Positions 14,337 through 23,107 of a stretch of DNA of 64,000 bases are shown piece by piece. The notes beneath the pieces were generated by a model that ran no database searches, had not been told where the DNA came from, and was given only the letters and a program-made list of their open reading frames with translations. The stretch comes from Chthoniobacterales bacterium. Lineage in GTDB: Bacteria > Verrucomicrobiota > Verrucomicrobiia > Chthoniobacterales > JACTMZ01. Made by a program: the position numbers and the translations under genes. Location of the stretch: the NCBI GenBank assembly GCA_018883245.1, contig VEQL01000007.1, forward strand, positions 1 to 64,000, in the 5' to 3' direction. How positions within the stretch are numbered: position 1 is the stretch's first letter; each line of letters opens with the position of its first letter.

Positions 14337-16457
14337 TCAGGGTGCGGGGGCCAACTCGAAGACGCGGCGCAGCGTCTCGTTCTCCCAGCGGGCCTCGTAT
14401 TTGAACTGGCGAGGTTTTTCCAGGATTTCCGCCGCGGCTGAGAGCGTGGCGGGTTCCGGCGGCAGGATGTTTTTGACGAGGGGCGCCAATGTCGGATCGG
14501 CCTGCAGTGCCTTGGCCCAACCAGCCGCAAAAGCCGAGATCGGTGCGGTCCGGATGGTCACGCTTTGAACGGACGGATCAGCGCCCGACGTGCCGGGTAA
14601 TTTGGCCACAAGCTGAGTGAAGCGTCCGGACGATCCAAGAATCCAGCGGTCTTCGCGCATGGTGACAGCGGGCGCGAGGTCCGGTCCGCCCAAGGGTATG
14701 GAATATTCGTGGCAACTGCCGCCATCCGCGATTGCGGTGACGGTCGGTGCCGGCCAGCGCGAGACGGATGGCGCGGAGACGAGCGAGTTCCATGCCGCAG
14801 CCAGCCGTCCAGCGTCTTGCACCTCGGCCGCCAAGGCGATGCGGGGCAGCGACGCGGATTCGGCCGACGCCGGCGCCAAAGGAGGGCCCGGCATTTCTCC
14901 GTCGAGGCTCAAAGCGAGCGCCGTGTCTTGTCCGAGCCCCCCGGCGACCAACCCCGCTGCTTCCTCGAGCTTGTTTGGTTCCGCGGGTTGAAGCCAAGCG
15001 AGGATTGCGCGGGTGCGCGCCAGCTGTTTCTCGTCCATGAAAACCGGCCCGAGCGCGTCGAACCAATCTTTGGCGAAGGTGGTCATACCCACGCTGAATT
15101 GCAGGAGCTTCGCGGCGTAGCCCTTTTCCCAGTGTTCCGTCCAGAGCAGCGCCAAGGCACGGTCGGGCGGGAGAAGCGGCGACGCATTGTCCATCGCCAG
15201 CCGTGGAGCAAAGGAACCCCCGAGCATCTCGGCGCGCCAACCCTTGTCCGACACGGTGACGATGCCGCCGGCGGCGGAAATGCGCGGCCGGAACAGTTCC
15301 TCCGACTGCAAACGCAGCGGCGCGGCGGCATCCCGCAAAGCGCGGATTCGATCGGCCGGCGCGAATTCGAGCGCGGCGTCCAGCGCGGCATCGAGGTATT
15401 CGCCGACGGGCGGGGGTGTGGCCGCAAGACTGACCAGCATGGGATCCGCGTAAAACAAGGCGGCGAGCGCGGCGTCCGGATCCGCGGCGAGGCCGGATAT
15501 CGCGGGGTTCGCAGCCAGCGAGTGCGCGGGATCTTTGGCCAGCGGTGGAAGCCCGTCATGGGTTCCCACCGTCATGAGAAAATATCCTTCCACGCGTCCG
15601 AAGCTGACGGTGGTCATTTTGGCGAGCAAATCGCGGACGATGTAGGTCGCGGTGTAGGGATCGCCGATGTTGGCCGATAACATATCGCGGGCGCGAATGG
15701 CGGTGTCGCGCGGAATCACGGCAGCGAGAGGCAGGCGCACGCGGGTGAATTCGCCGCGCGAGGCGACCGCGACCTTGTCGCGCCGGATTTTCTCCGGCAA
15801 CGCAGCGACCCATTTGTCGAGCAGGGCCGGCAGCGCGGACGAGGGAGGAATTTTCGCGCCGAGGACCACCGGTGGAATGGCGAATTCGCGCACGAAGCGC
15901 TGCAATGCCTCTTCCATTGCCGGCGGGAGCGGGACAATCACCTCCGTGAATGCGGCGGTGGGAAGGTCTTCCTCGCCCGCCTGCCCGGGAGATGTCTCAG
16001 GGACTTCCATTTCCATGCCTGCGCCGGGGGTGAACAGGTTGCGAAGTCGCGCCGCCTCGAAGAGACGCTTGATTTGCTGCAAGGCCGCAAGTTGAGCCGC
16101 GGTCCCGGGTCCCAGCATCACGAACATTTCTTCCCCGGCGGCGTCGCGGAATGCGGACGCCCATTCCGCCGCAGCGGGCGTGGTCGCGAAAGGTTCGAAG
16201 AGACGTCCCGCCGGACTGCGGGACCAAGCGGTGCGTGCCGCAGGATCATTCAACAGCGGACCCAACCCCGAGGCGATTTCCTCCCAATGCTTCGCGGGTT
16301 CATGGAGAGCCAGGAATCCCTCGGCGTCCCGGGGGACATGCACGAGGAATCCTTTCCGGTCAGACGTGCCGGGCGCCGTGCCCCTCGGGCTGCATCCGTG
16401 GAGGAAAATCGCAACCACGAGAAAAAGGGCTGGCAGGTAACGCTTTGCGCTGGGCAT
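14337..16457 (-). CDS. Large orphan lipoprotein (706 aa), function unknown
   Basis: 706 residues with a lipoprotein signal peptide ending in LHGC (lipid Cys22), so it should be anchored on the periplasmic side of a membrane. The mature protein is rich in Ala, Pro and Leu, alternates short helices and strands, and has no catalytic motif I recognise. Stretches such as GFLVHVPRDAEGFLALHEP and LVAKLPGTSG suggest a repeated structural fold, possibly two or three related domains, but I could not prove internal repeats by eye. The start has a G-rich Shine-Dalgarno (AAGGGGGG). It is divergent from cysH. Confidence 0.85.
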   Translation of the reverse strand: MPSAKRYLPALFLVVAIFLHGCSPRGTAPGTSDRKGFLVHVPRDAEGFLALHEPAKHWEEIASGLGPLLNDPAARTAWSRSPAGRLFEPFATTPAAAEWASAFRDAAGEEMFVMLGPGTAAQLAALQQIKRLFEAARLRNLFTPGAGMEMEVPETSPGQAGEEDLPTAAFTEVIVPLPPAMEEALQRFVREFAIPPVVLGAKIPPSSALPALLDKWVAALPEKIRRDKVAVASRGEFTRVRLPLAAVIPRDTAIRARDMLSANIGDPYTATYIVRDLLAKMTTVSFGRVEGYFLMTVGTHDGLPPLAKDPAHSLAANPAISGLAADPDAALAALFYADPMLVSLAATPPPVGEYLDAALDAALEFAPADRIRALRDAAAPLRLQSEELFRPRISAAGGIVTVSDKGWRAEMLGGSFAPRLAMDNASPLLPPDRALALLWTEHWEKGYAAKLLQFSVGMTTFAKDWFDALGPVFMDEKQLARTRAILAWLQPAEPNKLEEAAGLVAGGLGQDTALALSLDGEMPGPPLAPASAESASLPRIALAAEVQDAGRLAAAWNSLVSAPSVSRWPAPTVTAIADGGSCHEYSIPLGGPDLAPAVTMREDRWILGSSGRFTQLVAKLPGTSGADPSVQSVTIRTAPISAFAAGWAKALQADPTLAPLVKNILPPEPATLSAAAEILEKPRQFKYEARWENETLRRVFELAPAP

Positions 16458-16514
16458 CCCCCCTTATCGCTTTGTCCGCGGCCCCGGGTCGATGAAAAGC
16501 GGATGATTTGCTTC

Positions 16515-16543
16515 TTGCCGCGGGGGCGCCGGGGACTTATTCG
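16515..16543 (+). promoter_or_regulatory. Candidate promoter for cysH
   Basis: TTGCCG (16515-16520), a 17-base spacer, then TATTCG (16538-16543), 14 bases before the cysH ATG. The -10 is weak. The predicted leader is only about 8 bases. Confidence 0.3.
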
Positions 16544-16557
16544 GCAGGGCTCTTTTT

Positions 16558-17295
16558 ATGGCCAGTCCTTTTTTGCAGGAGATCGACGATACGAAAGTCG
16601 CGTCTTGGAATCGCGAGCTGGAGCAACGCACCGCATCCGAGCGCGTGCGCTGGACGCTGGAGGAATTCCGCGGCCATGCGGTGCTCAGCACAAGTTTCGG
16701 CGCGCAGGCGGCCGTGATGTTGCATCTCGTCACGCGCATCGATCCGCAGATCCCCGTCGCGTTCATCGACACCGGCTATTTGTTTCCCGAAACCTACCGT
16801 TTTGCCGAAGAATTGACGGAGAAACTCGCGCTCAATCTCAAGATTTACAATCCGGCCATGACGCCGGCGCGCCAGGAGGCGATCTACGGGAAGTTGTGGG
16901 AGCAGGGGATGGAAGGTCTGGAGAAATACGGGAAGATCAACAAGGTCGAGCCGATGAACCGCGCGTTGCGCGAACTGGGGGCCCGCGCATGGATCACCGG
17001 TGTGCGGCGCGAGCACGCCGCGTCGCGCGGGGATTTGCCGGTGCTCAAGCGGCAGAATCGCATCCTCAAAGTCCATCCCATCATCGACTGGACCGACCGC
17101 CAAGTCGGTGAATACCTGCACCAGCATGGCCTGCCTTACCACCCGCTATGGGAGGAAGGCTACGTAAGCATCGGCGATACACACAGCACGACAAGGTTTG
17201 CCGACGGAATGAAGCCGGAGGACACGAGATTCGGGGGGCTCAAGCGCGAATGCGGACTGCACGAACAGTCCGGCGAGCCCGAATACATGATCTGA
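16558..17295 (+). CDS. cysH: Phosphoadenylyl-sulfate (PAPS) reductase CysH
   Basis: 245 residues of the PAPS/APS reductase family. The P-loop-like [13 protein letters not shown] near residue 50, the [14 protein letters not shown] motif and the C-terminal catalytic KRECGLHEQ (Cys232) are present. The paired cysteines that bind a 4Fe-4S cluster in APS reductases are absent, so the thioredoxin-dependent PAPS-type enzyme is more likely. It makes sulfite for cysteine synthesis. No other sulfate-assimilation gene is next to it in this window. Confidence 0.92.
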   Translation: MASPFLQEIDDTKVASWNRELEQRTASERVRWTLEEFRGHAVLSTSFGAQAAVMLHLVTRIDPQIPVAFIDTGYLFPETYRFAEELTEKLALNLKIYNPAMTPARQEAIYGKLWEQGMEGLEKYGKINKVEPMNRALRELGARAWITGVRREHAASRGDLPVLKRQNRILKVHPIIDWTDRQVGEYLHQHGLPYHPLWEEGYVSIGDTHSTTRFADGMKPEDTRFGGLKRECGLHEQSGEPEYMI

Positions 17296-17326
17296 GGAAA
17301 TTCGAGGGGCAGCAGCTGGCGGCGCG

Positions 17327-18184
17327 CTACAGCAACTCCGCGGCAAGCTTGATCGCGGCCATCATGCTTGTGTGACTGGCCTTGCCTGTGCCCGCGATTT
17401 CAAAAGCCGTGCCGTGGTCGGGACTGGTGCGGACAAAGGGCAAGCCGAGTGTCACGTTCACCCCGGTGTCGAAGGCCAGCAGCTTGAGAGGTATGAGGCC
17501 CTGGTCGTGATACATGCAGAGCACCGCGTCGAATTCGCCGCGCACGGCGCGGTGGAAGATCGTGTCGGGTGCCCAAGGGCCGCTGAAGTTCCCGTGGGCC
17601 GCGAGTTTACCGACGGCCGGAGCGATGATTTTTTCATCCTCTTCGCCGAAGTCGCCACCTTCGCCGGCATGGGGATTGAGGCCCGCGACGGCGATGCGCG
17701 GTTCGCGCCCGAGGCGCTTGCGCGCAAAATCTTGGAGAAGCTGCCCCACGCGCACGACTTCCTCGGTTCGCAGAAGCCGCGCCACATCGCGCAGCGGAAC
17801 ATGGATCGTGACAAGGGCGACGGTGAGCGATCCGCCGGTCAGACACATCGCGTAATTGTCGGCTCCGGCGCGCGCCGCGAAAAATTCGGTCTGCCCCGGG
17901 AACGGGAAGCCGATTTTATGGAGCGACTGCTTGCAGACAGGCCCTGTCACGATGCCTTGGATCTCGCCGGATTGAAGGAGACCCGCCGCTTCTTTCATCG
18001 AGTCCCATGCGGCGCGCGCCGAAGCTGCGCTCGGGTGTCCGGAGTTGTCCGAGGAATCGCACCCGACGACGCGGAATTCGCATGTTTGCGGCAGCGCCGG
18101 GTCGGAGAGGCAGGCGCGGACAATTTCGGGGCCGATGCCGGCCGGGTCGCCGCAGGTGAGGCCGAGGACGGGTCGCGCGGACAC
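17327..18184 (-). CDS. pdxA: 4-hydroxythreonine-4-phosphate dehydrogenase PdxA (short form)
   Basis: 285 residues. The three metal-binding His motifs are present: THVPLRD (typically ..HlPLrD), NPHAGEGG and DHGTAFE; the N-terminal GDPAGIGPE and the TGPVCKQ segment are also typical. PdxA acts in pyridoxal phosphate synthesis. Compared with about 330 residues in E. coli, roughly 45 residues are missing between the first strand and the helix around residue 40. The GTG at 18184 starts 2 bases after the surA-like stop and directly precedes the conserved N-terminus; the ATG at 18445 would lie inside that gene. surA-pdxA adjacency also occurs in E. coli. Confidence 0.88.
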   Translation of the reverse strand: MSARPVLGLTCGDPAGIGPEIVRACLSDPALPQTCEFRVVGCDSSDNSGHPSAASARAAWDSMKEAAGLLQSGEIQGIVTGPVCKQSLHKIGFPFPGQTEFFAARAGADNYAMCLTGGSLTVALVTIHVPLRDVARLLRTEEVVRVGQLLQDFARKRLGREPRIAVAGLNPHAGEGGDFGEEDEKIIAPAVGKLAAHGNFSGPWAPDTIFHRAVRGEFDAVLCMYHDQGLIPLKLLAFDTGVNVTLGLPFVRTSPDHGTAFEIAGTGKASHTSMMAAIKLAAELL

Positions 18185-18186
18185 GC

Positions 18187-19176
18187 TCAGTAAATTTTCA
18201 CGTAGGCTTTTTCGCGGAGCGTGTCGATCCACTGGTCCTGCAAGCGGAGGCGCTCCTCCTCGAAAAGTTTCTTGGTGATCTCCTCGCGGACTTCCGAGAG
18301 CGGCCGCGTCACCGCCGGTTTCCGCGCATCGACGCGCAGGATGTAGAACGTGTCGCCGATCTGGATCACTTTGCTCAGTTCGCCGGTGTTGAGCGCGAAA
18401 GCGACTTTGTTGAGATCCTCCGAAAGCGTCTTTTTGTCCACCCATCCCCAGTCGCCGCCGAAATCCGCGGTGCTGTCGTCGGAATACATTTGCGCCATGC
18501 CGGCGAAATCGCCCCCGGCGAGAATTTTGGAACGGATTTCCTCGGCCATGGCCTGCTTGGCATCGACGGGGTTTTCCGTTCCCTCGGCGTCGGGCCGGAG
18601 GACGATCATGCTGAGCTTGATTTCCTCGGGAGTGGAATACTGCTCGATGTTTTTGCGGTAGTAGGCCTCGACCTTGTCGGGCGATATGACAAAGTCCGAG
18701 CGCACGGCGCGCTGGCGCATGGCTTGGACTATGATCTTGTCGCGTTCGACCGTGCGGAACCGGGCGAGGCTGAAGCCCTGCGCCTTGAGTGTGCGCACGA
18801 AGGCCGTGCGGTCGCCGCCGAACTCCTCGCGGATGATGGTGTTGATGCGGTCCTCGATGACGTGGTCGGGGATTTTGAAACCTTCCTTGTTGAAGTAATC
18901 GATGATGAGCTGGCGGTCGATGAGGTCCTTGAGCGCGGCCTTCTGCGACTCCTTCATTTTTTCCTGCAACTCCTCGCCTTGATACATTTCCGCGAGGGAG
19001 CGCTGGCGGAACATCATCATTTCGCGGACCTGGCCGAAGGTGATGACGTTGGAATTCACCACGGCGGCGATGCCGTCGACCATGCGTTCGCGCGGCGACT
19101 GGGCATCCGCGGCGCGGGGCAAAAACACGGCAAGCAGGGCGAGTGCGAGGGGCAGGAGGCGGGAATGCGGGATCAC
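18187..19176 (-). CDS. SurA-like periplasmic peptidyl-prolyl isomerase/chaperone
   Basis: 329 residues: signal peptide (1-~25), a SurA N-terminal chaperone region beginning DGIAAVVNSNVITFGQV, then one parvulin domain (about residues 180-285) with the GGDFAGMAQMYSDDSTADFGGDWGW-type signature region, and a C-terminal helix. E. coli SurA has two parvulin domains; this protein has one, so it resembles the shorter SurA/PpiC forms of other phyla. It would help fold outer-membrane proteins. The ATG overlaps the mfd stop by 4 bases. Confidence 0.9.
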   Translation of the reverse strand: MIPHSRLLPLALALLAVFLPRAADAQSPRERMVDGIAAVVNSNVITFGQVREMMMFRQRSLAEMYQGEELQEKMKESQKAALKDLIDRQLIIDYFNKEGFKIPDHVIEDRINTIIREEFGGDRTAFVRTLKAQGFSLARFRTVERDKIIVQAMRQRAVRSDFVISPDKVEAYYRKNIEQYSTPEEIKLSMIVLRPDAEGTENPVDAKQAMAEEIRSKILAGGDFAGMAQMYSDDSTADFGGDWGWVDKKTLSEDLNKVAFALNTGELSKVIQIGDTFYILRVDARKPAVTRPLSEVREEITKKLFEEERLRLQDQWIDTLREKAYVKIY

Positions 19177-22100
19177 AGTTGCTGCAAGAGTGTAAGAATC
19201 TGGCGCAATTTCAAGGCGGGATCGCTGGATTCGAGGCGCGGGTGACGGTGGCCGATCATGATGAAGTCCCCGCCGCGGCGGAGACGGAGGATATCTCCCT
19301 CTGTTTCCACGAGATCGAGGCCCGCGGCCGCGGCCCGGAGATGGACGGCCGCCACCTTCAGAAGATTGCGGGCCGGCGAGGGCAGGCGTCCGTAGCGGTC
19401 CCGCCAGAGATTTTTCAAATTATCCAACGCCGGAAGGCTCTCGGCCTCGGCCAATTCGCGGTGTGCGGCGACCCGTTCACGGGCCTCGGCAATGTAATCC
19501 GCGGGAATCCAGGCCGGCAGTTGGCCCGATGTGGCGGTCGCGGGATCGGTCGAGACAAAGTCCAAATGAACTTTGATGTCCGGCCTCGCCAGGGGTTTTT
19601 CGCCTTTCAGTCTGGCGACGGCCTTTTTGAGCAGACGGCAGTAAAATTCGAAGCCGATGGCAAGAATGTGGCCGCTTTGCTCCGTGCCCAGGATATTGCC
19701 GGCTCCGCGTATCTCGAGGTCGCGCATGGCCAGACGGAATCCCGCCCCGAGGTTCGAGTATTGCCGGATGGCGGCGATGCGTTTGCGCGCTTCGCCAGTT
19801 CCCAGTAGATCGCGCGGCAGCACGAGGTAAGCGTAGGCTTTGTGGTTCGAGCGGCCGACGCGACCGCGAAGCTGGTATAGATCGGCGAGTCCGAAACGGT
19901 CCGCACGGTCGATGATGATGGTGTTCGCGTTGGGGATATCGAGCCCGCTTTCGATGATTGTCGTGCAGAGCAGGATGTCGGCACGTCCGGCGACAAATGT
20001 GTTCATCACCTCCTCGAGTTCGTCCTCATCCATTTGTCCGTGTCCCGTGACGATGCGCGCCGCGGGCACGAGTTCCCTGAGGCGTTTTTCGAGGGCGCCG
20101 AGCGATTTGACGCGGTTGTGGAGGAAATACACCTGCCCGCCGCGCGCGAGTTCCCGCCGGATGGCGTCGCGGATGATGCGTTCGTCGTAGGCGCAGATGA
20201 CGGTTTCCACGGGAATGCGGTTGGGTGGCGGGGTCTCGATCGTGCTCATGTCCCGTGCGCCGAGCAGCGAGAGGTAGAGCGTGCGCGGGATGGGCGTGGC
20301 GGAAAGCGTGAGCACATCCACGCGGCGGAAGTTTTCCTTCAATCTCTCCTTGTGCAAAACACCGAAACGCTGCTCCTCGTCCACGATCACGAGGCCGAGA
20401 TTTTTGAACGCGATGTCTTTCCCGAGCAGGCGGTGCGTGCCGACGACGATGTCGATGCCGCCGTCGCGCAGTCCGTGGAGCGTCTGTTTCTGCTGCTTCG
20501 CGGTGCGGAAGCGGCTCAGGAGGTCGATGCTCACCGGGTAATCCGACATGCGTTCGCGCAGTGTCTGCCAATGCTGCTGCGCGAGCACGGTCGTGGGCGC
20601 CAGGAAGGCCACCTGGGTTCCGCCCATCACCGCCTTGAAGGCCGCGCGGATCGCGACCTCGGTTTTGCCGAAGCCCACATCGCCGCAGATGAGCCGATCC
20701 ATCGGTCTGCCCGATTCCATGTCCTGCTTGGTTTCGATGATGGCGCGCGCCTGGTCGGGGGTTTCTTGGAAAGGAAAAGCTTCCTCGAATTCGCACTGCC
20801 ACGCGTTGTCCGGGGGAAACGCCGTCCCGGTGTGCGATTCGCGCTCGGCTTGCACGCGCAGGAGCTTTTCGGCGTAGGCGAGGACGGATTTTTCCGCGCG
20901 AGCCCTCGCGCGGTTCCATCGTTCGTCGCCGAGGTCGCTGAGCGCCGGATTTTTCCGGCCGATCCCGACATACCTTGAAACTTTCCATCCCTGGTCGAGC
21001 GGGACGTAAAGCTTCGATCCGCGCGCGAACTCGAGCGTCAGAACCTCGCCGGCCTCTTCCTGGCCGGGTATCACGCCGAGCCCGCGGTAGCGTGCGATCC
21101 CGTAGTCGAGATGGACAACAAGATCGCCGGGTTCGAAATCGTCGAACCGAAGAGCCTGGCGTTTCAGCGCGGCGCGTGCGCGCTGCCATCCGCCGCGCCG
21201 GGCCTCCATGCTCGCCGCGCGTCCGAACATTTCTGCATCGGTCAGGATCGCGAGGCGCGCGTCCGGCAGGACAAATCCGCGGGCAAGAGCACCGAGAACG
21301 ACGGGAAGTTCGTGCGGTGCATCTTGCTCGGACGCCGCCAATTCGCGCAAACGCGTCGCTTCCCCCTCGTTGGTGCATACGATGCGCAGGTTCCATCCCT
21401 CGTCGAGCCACTGCGCAATCTGGCGAAACATGTCCCTGCGCCGTTTTTCGACAAGGACGATGTCGCCGGCGGCAAAGTCGCCGAGGGGATGATCGGACGC
21501 GAGAATCTCGAACTCCCCGCTGCCCGACAAAACCGGACCCTCGTGCATCCGGACCCCGGCCCGGGGCCAGGCGTCCTCCACGGAGACGAAAAGCGTCTCC
21601 GGCCGGAAGTGATCGAGTGCGACGGACTGATGCTGCGCGCTGTTTTCACCGAGGATGAGTTCGCAGCGATCCAAGGTTTCCACGGAGCGCTGGGAGTCCG
21701 GGTCGAAGGACCTGATCGATTCGATTTCGTCGCCGAAAAACTCGAAACGGACAGGCAGAGATGTCTGCCACGGAAAGACGTCGATGATGCCGCCGCGCAC
21801 CGCATATTGACCGCGCTGAGCCGCCGAAGGCACCCGGCTGAAGCCGGCATTTTCGAATCGTGCGACAAGATCCTCTGGCGCGAGCGAATCTCCGCGGCCG
21901 AGTTCCAACACGGCTTCCTCAAGGTCCGCACGCGCGGGTGCCGGGTGCGTCAAGCCGTCGGCGGTGGCGACGACGACAGGAGGAGGGGCGGTATCCAGCT
22001 CGCGCAGGGCGGCCAAACGTGCCGCACCAAGATCCGGGTCGGACGCGCCCGTATTCCCGGAAAGCTCGAGATCGGGAAGCAGGAGGGATTCCGGCGCCCA

Positions 22101-22316
22101 GAATCGGAGAGCGTGGAAAAATTCCTCCTGCCTCCTCACGTCCGGGCAAACCACGCAGATCTTTCTTCCGGTCTTCGCGGCCAGCCACGCCGCGAGGAAC
22201 GGCTGTGCCGGCGCAGCCACCGCGCCGGCCGACGCCGGCTCGTCTCTGCCGATCGCGTCAAGCCATGCGCGCGCAGCGGCGCTCGAGTCGGCAGCCGACA
22301 GAAGGTCTTTTGTCAC
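19173..22316 (-). CDS. mfd: Transcription-repair coupling factor Mfd
   Basis: 1047 residues. The N-terminal UvrB-like damage-recognition part, the RNA-polymerase-interacting Tudor-like region (FEPGDLVVHLDYGIARYRGL), and the helicase motor are all present, with Walker A in GDVGFGKTEVA, the DEEQ box in VIVDEEQRFG, and the RGRVGRS motif. Mfd removes stalled RNA polymerase and recruits UvrA. The GTG at 22316 forms a GTGA overlap with the upstream aminotransferase; the longer frame (to 22667) reads through that gene. The protein is about 100 residues shorter than E. coli Mfd. Confidence 0.95.
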   Translation of the reverse strand: MTKDLLSAADSSAAARAWLDAIGRDEPASAGAVAAPAQPFLAAWLAAKTGRKICVVCPDVRRQEEFFHALRFWAPESLLLPDLELSGNTGASDPDLGAARLAALRELDTAPPPVVVATADGLTHPAPARADLEEAVLELGRGDSLAPEDLVARFENAGFSRVPSAAQRGQYAVRGGIIDVFPWQTSLPVRFEFFGDEIESIRSFDPDSQRSVETLDRCELILGENSAQHQSVALDHFRPETLFVSVEDAWPRAGVRMHEGPVLSGSGEFEILASDHPLGDFAAGDIVLVEKRRRDMFRQIAQWLDEGWNLRIVCTNEGEATRLRELAASEQDAPHELPVVLGALARGFVLPDARLAILTDAEMFGRAASMEARRGGWQRARAALKRQALRFDDFEPGDLVVHLDYGIARYRGLGVIPGQEEAGEVLTLEFARGSKLYVPLDQGWKVSRYVGIGRKNPALSDLGDERWNRARARAEKSVLAYAEKLLRVQAERESHTGTAFPPDNAWQCEFEEAFPFQETPDQARAIIETKQDMESGRPMDRLICGDVGFGKTEVAIRAAFKAVMGGTQVAFLAPTTVLAQQHWQTLRERMSDYPVSIDLLSRFRTAKQQKQTLHGLRDGGIDIVVGTHRLLGKDIAFKNLGLVIVDEEQRFGVLHKERLKENFRRVDVLTLSATPIPRTLYLSLLGARDMSTIETPPPNRIPVETVICAYDERIIRDAIRRELARGGQVYFLHNRVKSLGALEKRLRELVPAARIVTGHGQMDEDELEEVMNTFVAGRADILLCTTIIESGLDIPNANTIIIDRADRFGLADLYQLRGRVGRSNHKAYAYLVLPRDLLGTGEARKRIAAIRQYSNLGAGFRLAMRDLEIRGAGNILGTEQSGHILAIGFEFYCRLLKKAVARLKGEKPLARPDIKVHLDFVSTDPATATSGQLPAWIPADYIAEARERVAAHRELAEAESLPALDNLKNLWRDRYGRLPSPARNLLKVAAVHLRAAAAGLDLVETEGDILRLRRGGDFIMIGHRHPRLESSDPALKLRQILTLLQQL

Positions 22317-23107
22317 GGAACCAATTTTTCGCGGAGAATCTCCTCGCGCAAGGCGCGTCCGACCGCGCCCGGGCCGATCCCCTCGAAATGCAGCGGCATC
22401 ACGCCCAGGCGGCTGTTGCAGAGGAAAATCTCCGAGGCCTCCACGAGGTGATCGGCGGGAAAGGCGACCTCCTCCGCTCCCGCCCGGCGCATGACCCAGC
22501 CCCGAATGACACCGGGGCGCACGGCGAGCGAAAGCGACGGCGTGCAGAGTTTGCCGTCGAGCACAAAGAACACATTGCCGAATGCGGCGGAAACGAGCCG
22601 GCCTTCGTGGTCGGCCAGCAAGGCATGATCGAACCCGGCGTTCGCAGCTCCGCCTTGCGCGGCACATTGCATCCAGTAGTTGGAGGTCTTGCGCCCGTGG
22701 GCGAACGGCGCGACGCGTTCGGGATGGAGTCGTGCGGTTTGCGCATCGGGCATGGTCACGGTGCCGAGCGATTCAAAAAGGGCGAAGACGCGTGATGCGA
22801 TGACCGGATCTGCGGGACTTCCGTCGCCTGCGGTGACGTAGAGCCTGAGGATGCCGTTGTCGTCGGGTTCGAGCGCCGGCAAATCGAGCGCGCCCTGCAG
22901 CTTTGCGTCGAGGGCCCCGGACAGAAGTGTCCGGGCGCTCTCATGCAACAGTGCGAGATGCTCCGCGAGAAAAAGCGTTTTGCCTTCGCGCACACCAATC
23001 GTCTCGAAAACGGCCATGCCGTATCGGATGGCGCGGTCAGTCACGGGAAGCTGCGCGCCTTCGATCCACGCACCGCCTTCGCGCACCCACGTGCAGGAGG
23101 TTTTCAC
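22313..23107 (-). CDS. Class IV aminotransferase fold protein (PabC/D-amino-acid or branched-chain type)
   Basis: 264 residues, PLP fold type IV. Visible landmarks are DRAIRYGMAVFETIGV near residues 24-39, the candidate PLP-lysine Lys140 (HGRKTSNYW) and the late N-x-F motif (Asn178, Phe180). The Glu that normally lies five residues before that Asn and contacts the PLP ring nitrogen is Ser173, so catalysis may be altered. 4-amino-4-deoxychorismate lyase is one possibility; substrate is unresolved. The GTG start at 23107 forms a GTGA overlap with the NtrC-like regulator, and the stop overlaps the mfd start. Confidence 0.8.
   Translation of the reverse strand: MKTSCTWVREGGAWIEGAQLPVTDRAIRYGMAVFETIGVREGKTLFLAEHLALLHESARTLLSGALDAKLQGALDLPALEPDDNGILRLYVTAGDGSPADPVIASRVFALFESLGTVTMPDAQTARLHPERVAPFAHGRKTSNYWMQCAAQGGAANAGFDHALLADHEGRLVSAAFGNVFFVLDGKLCTPSLSLAVRPGVIRGWVMRRAGAEEVAFPADHLVEASEIFLCNSRLGVMPLHFEGIGPGAVGRALREEILREKLVP

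Noticed and set aside
18187-18445. Longer PdxA starting at an ATG inside the surA-like gene
   Set aside because: The added residues do not resemble PdxA, and the GTG at 18184 sits directly before the conserved N-terminus.
22317-22667. 117-residue N-terminal extension of Mfd in the same frame
   Set aside because: It lies entirely inside the aminotransferase gene, is basic and patternless, and a GTG at 22316 gives the usual 4-base overlap.
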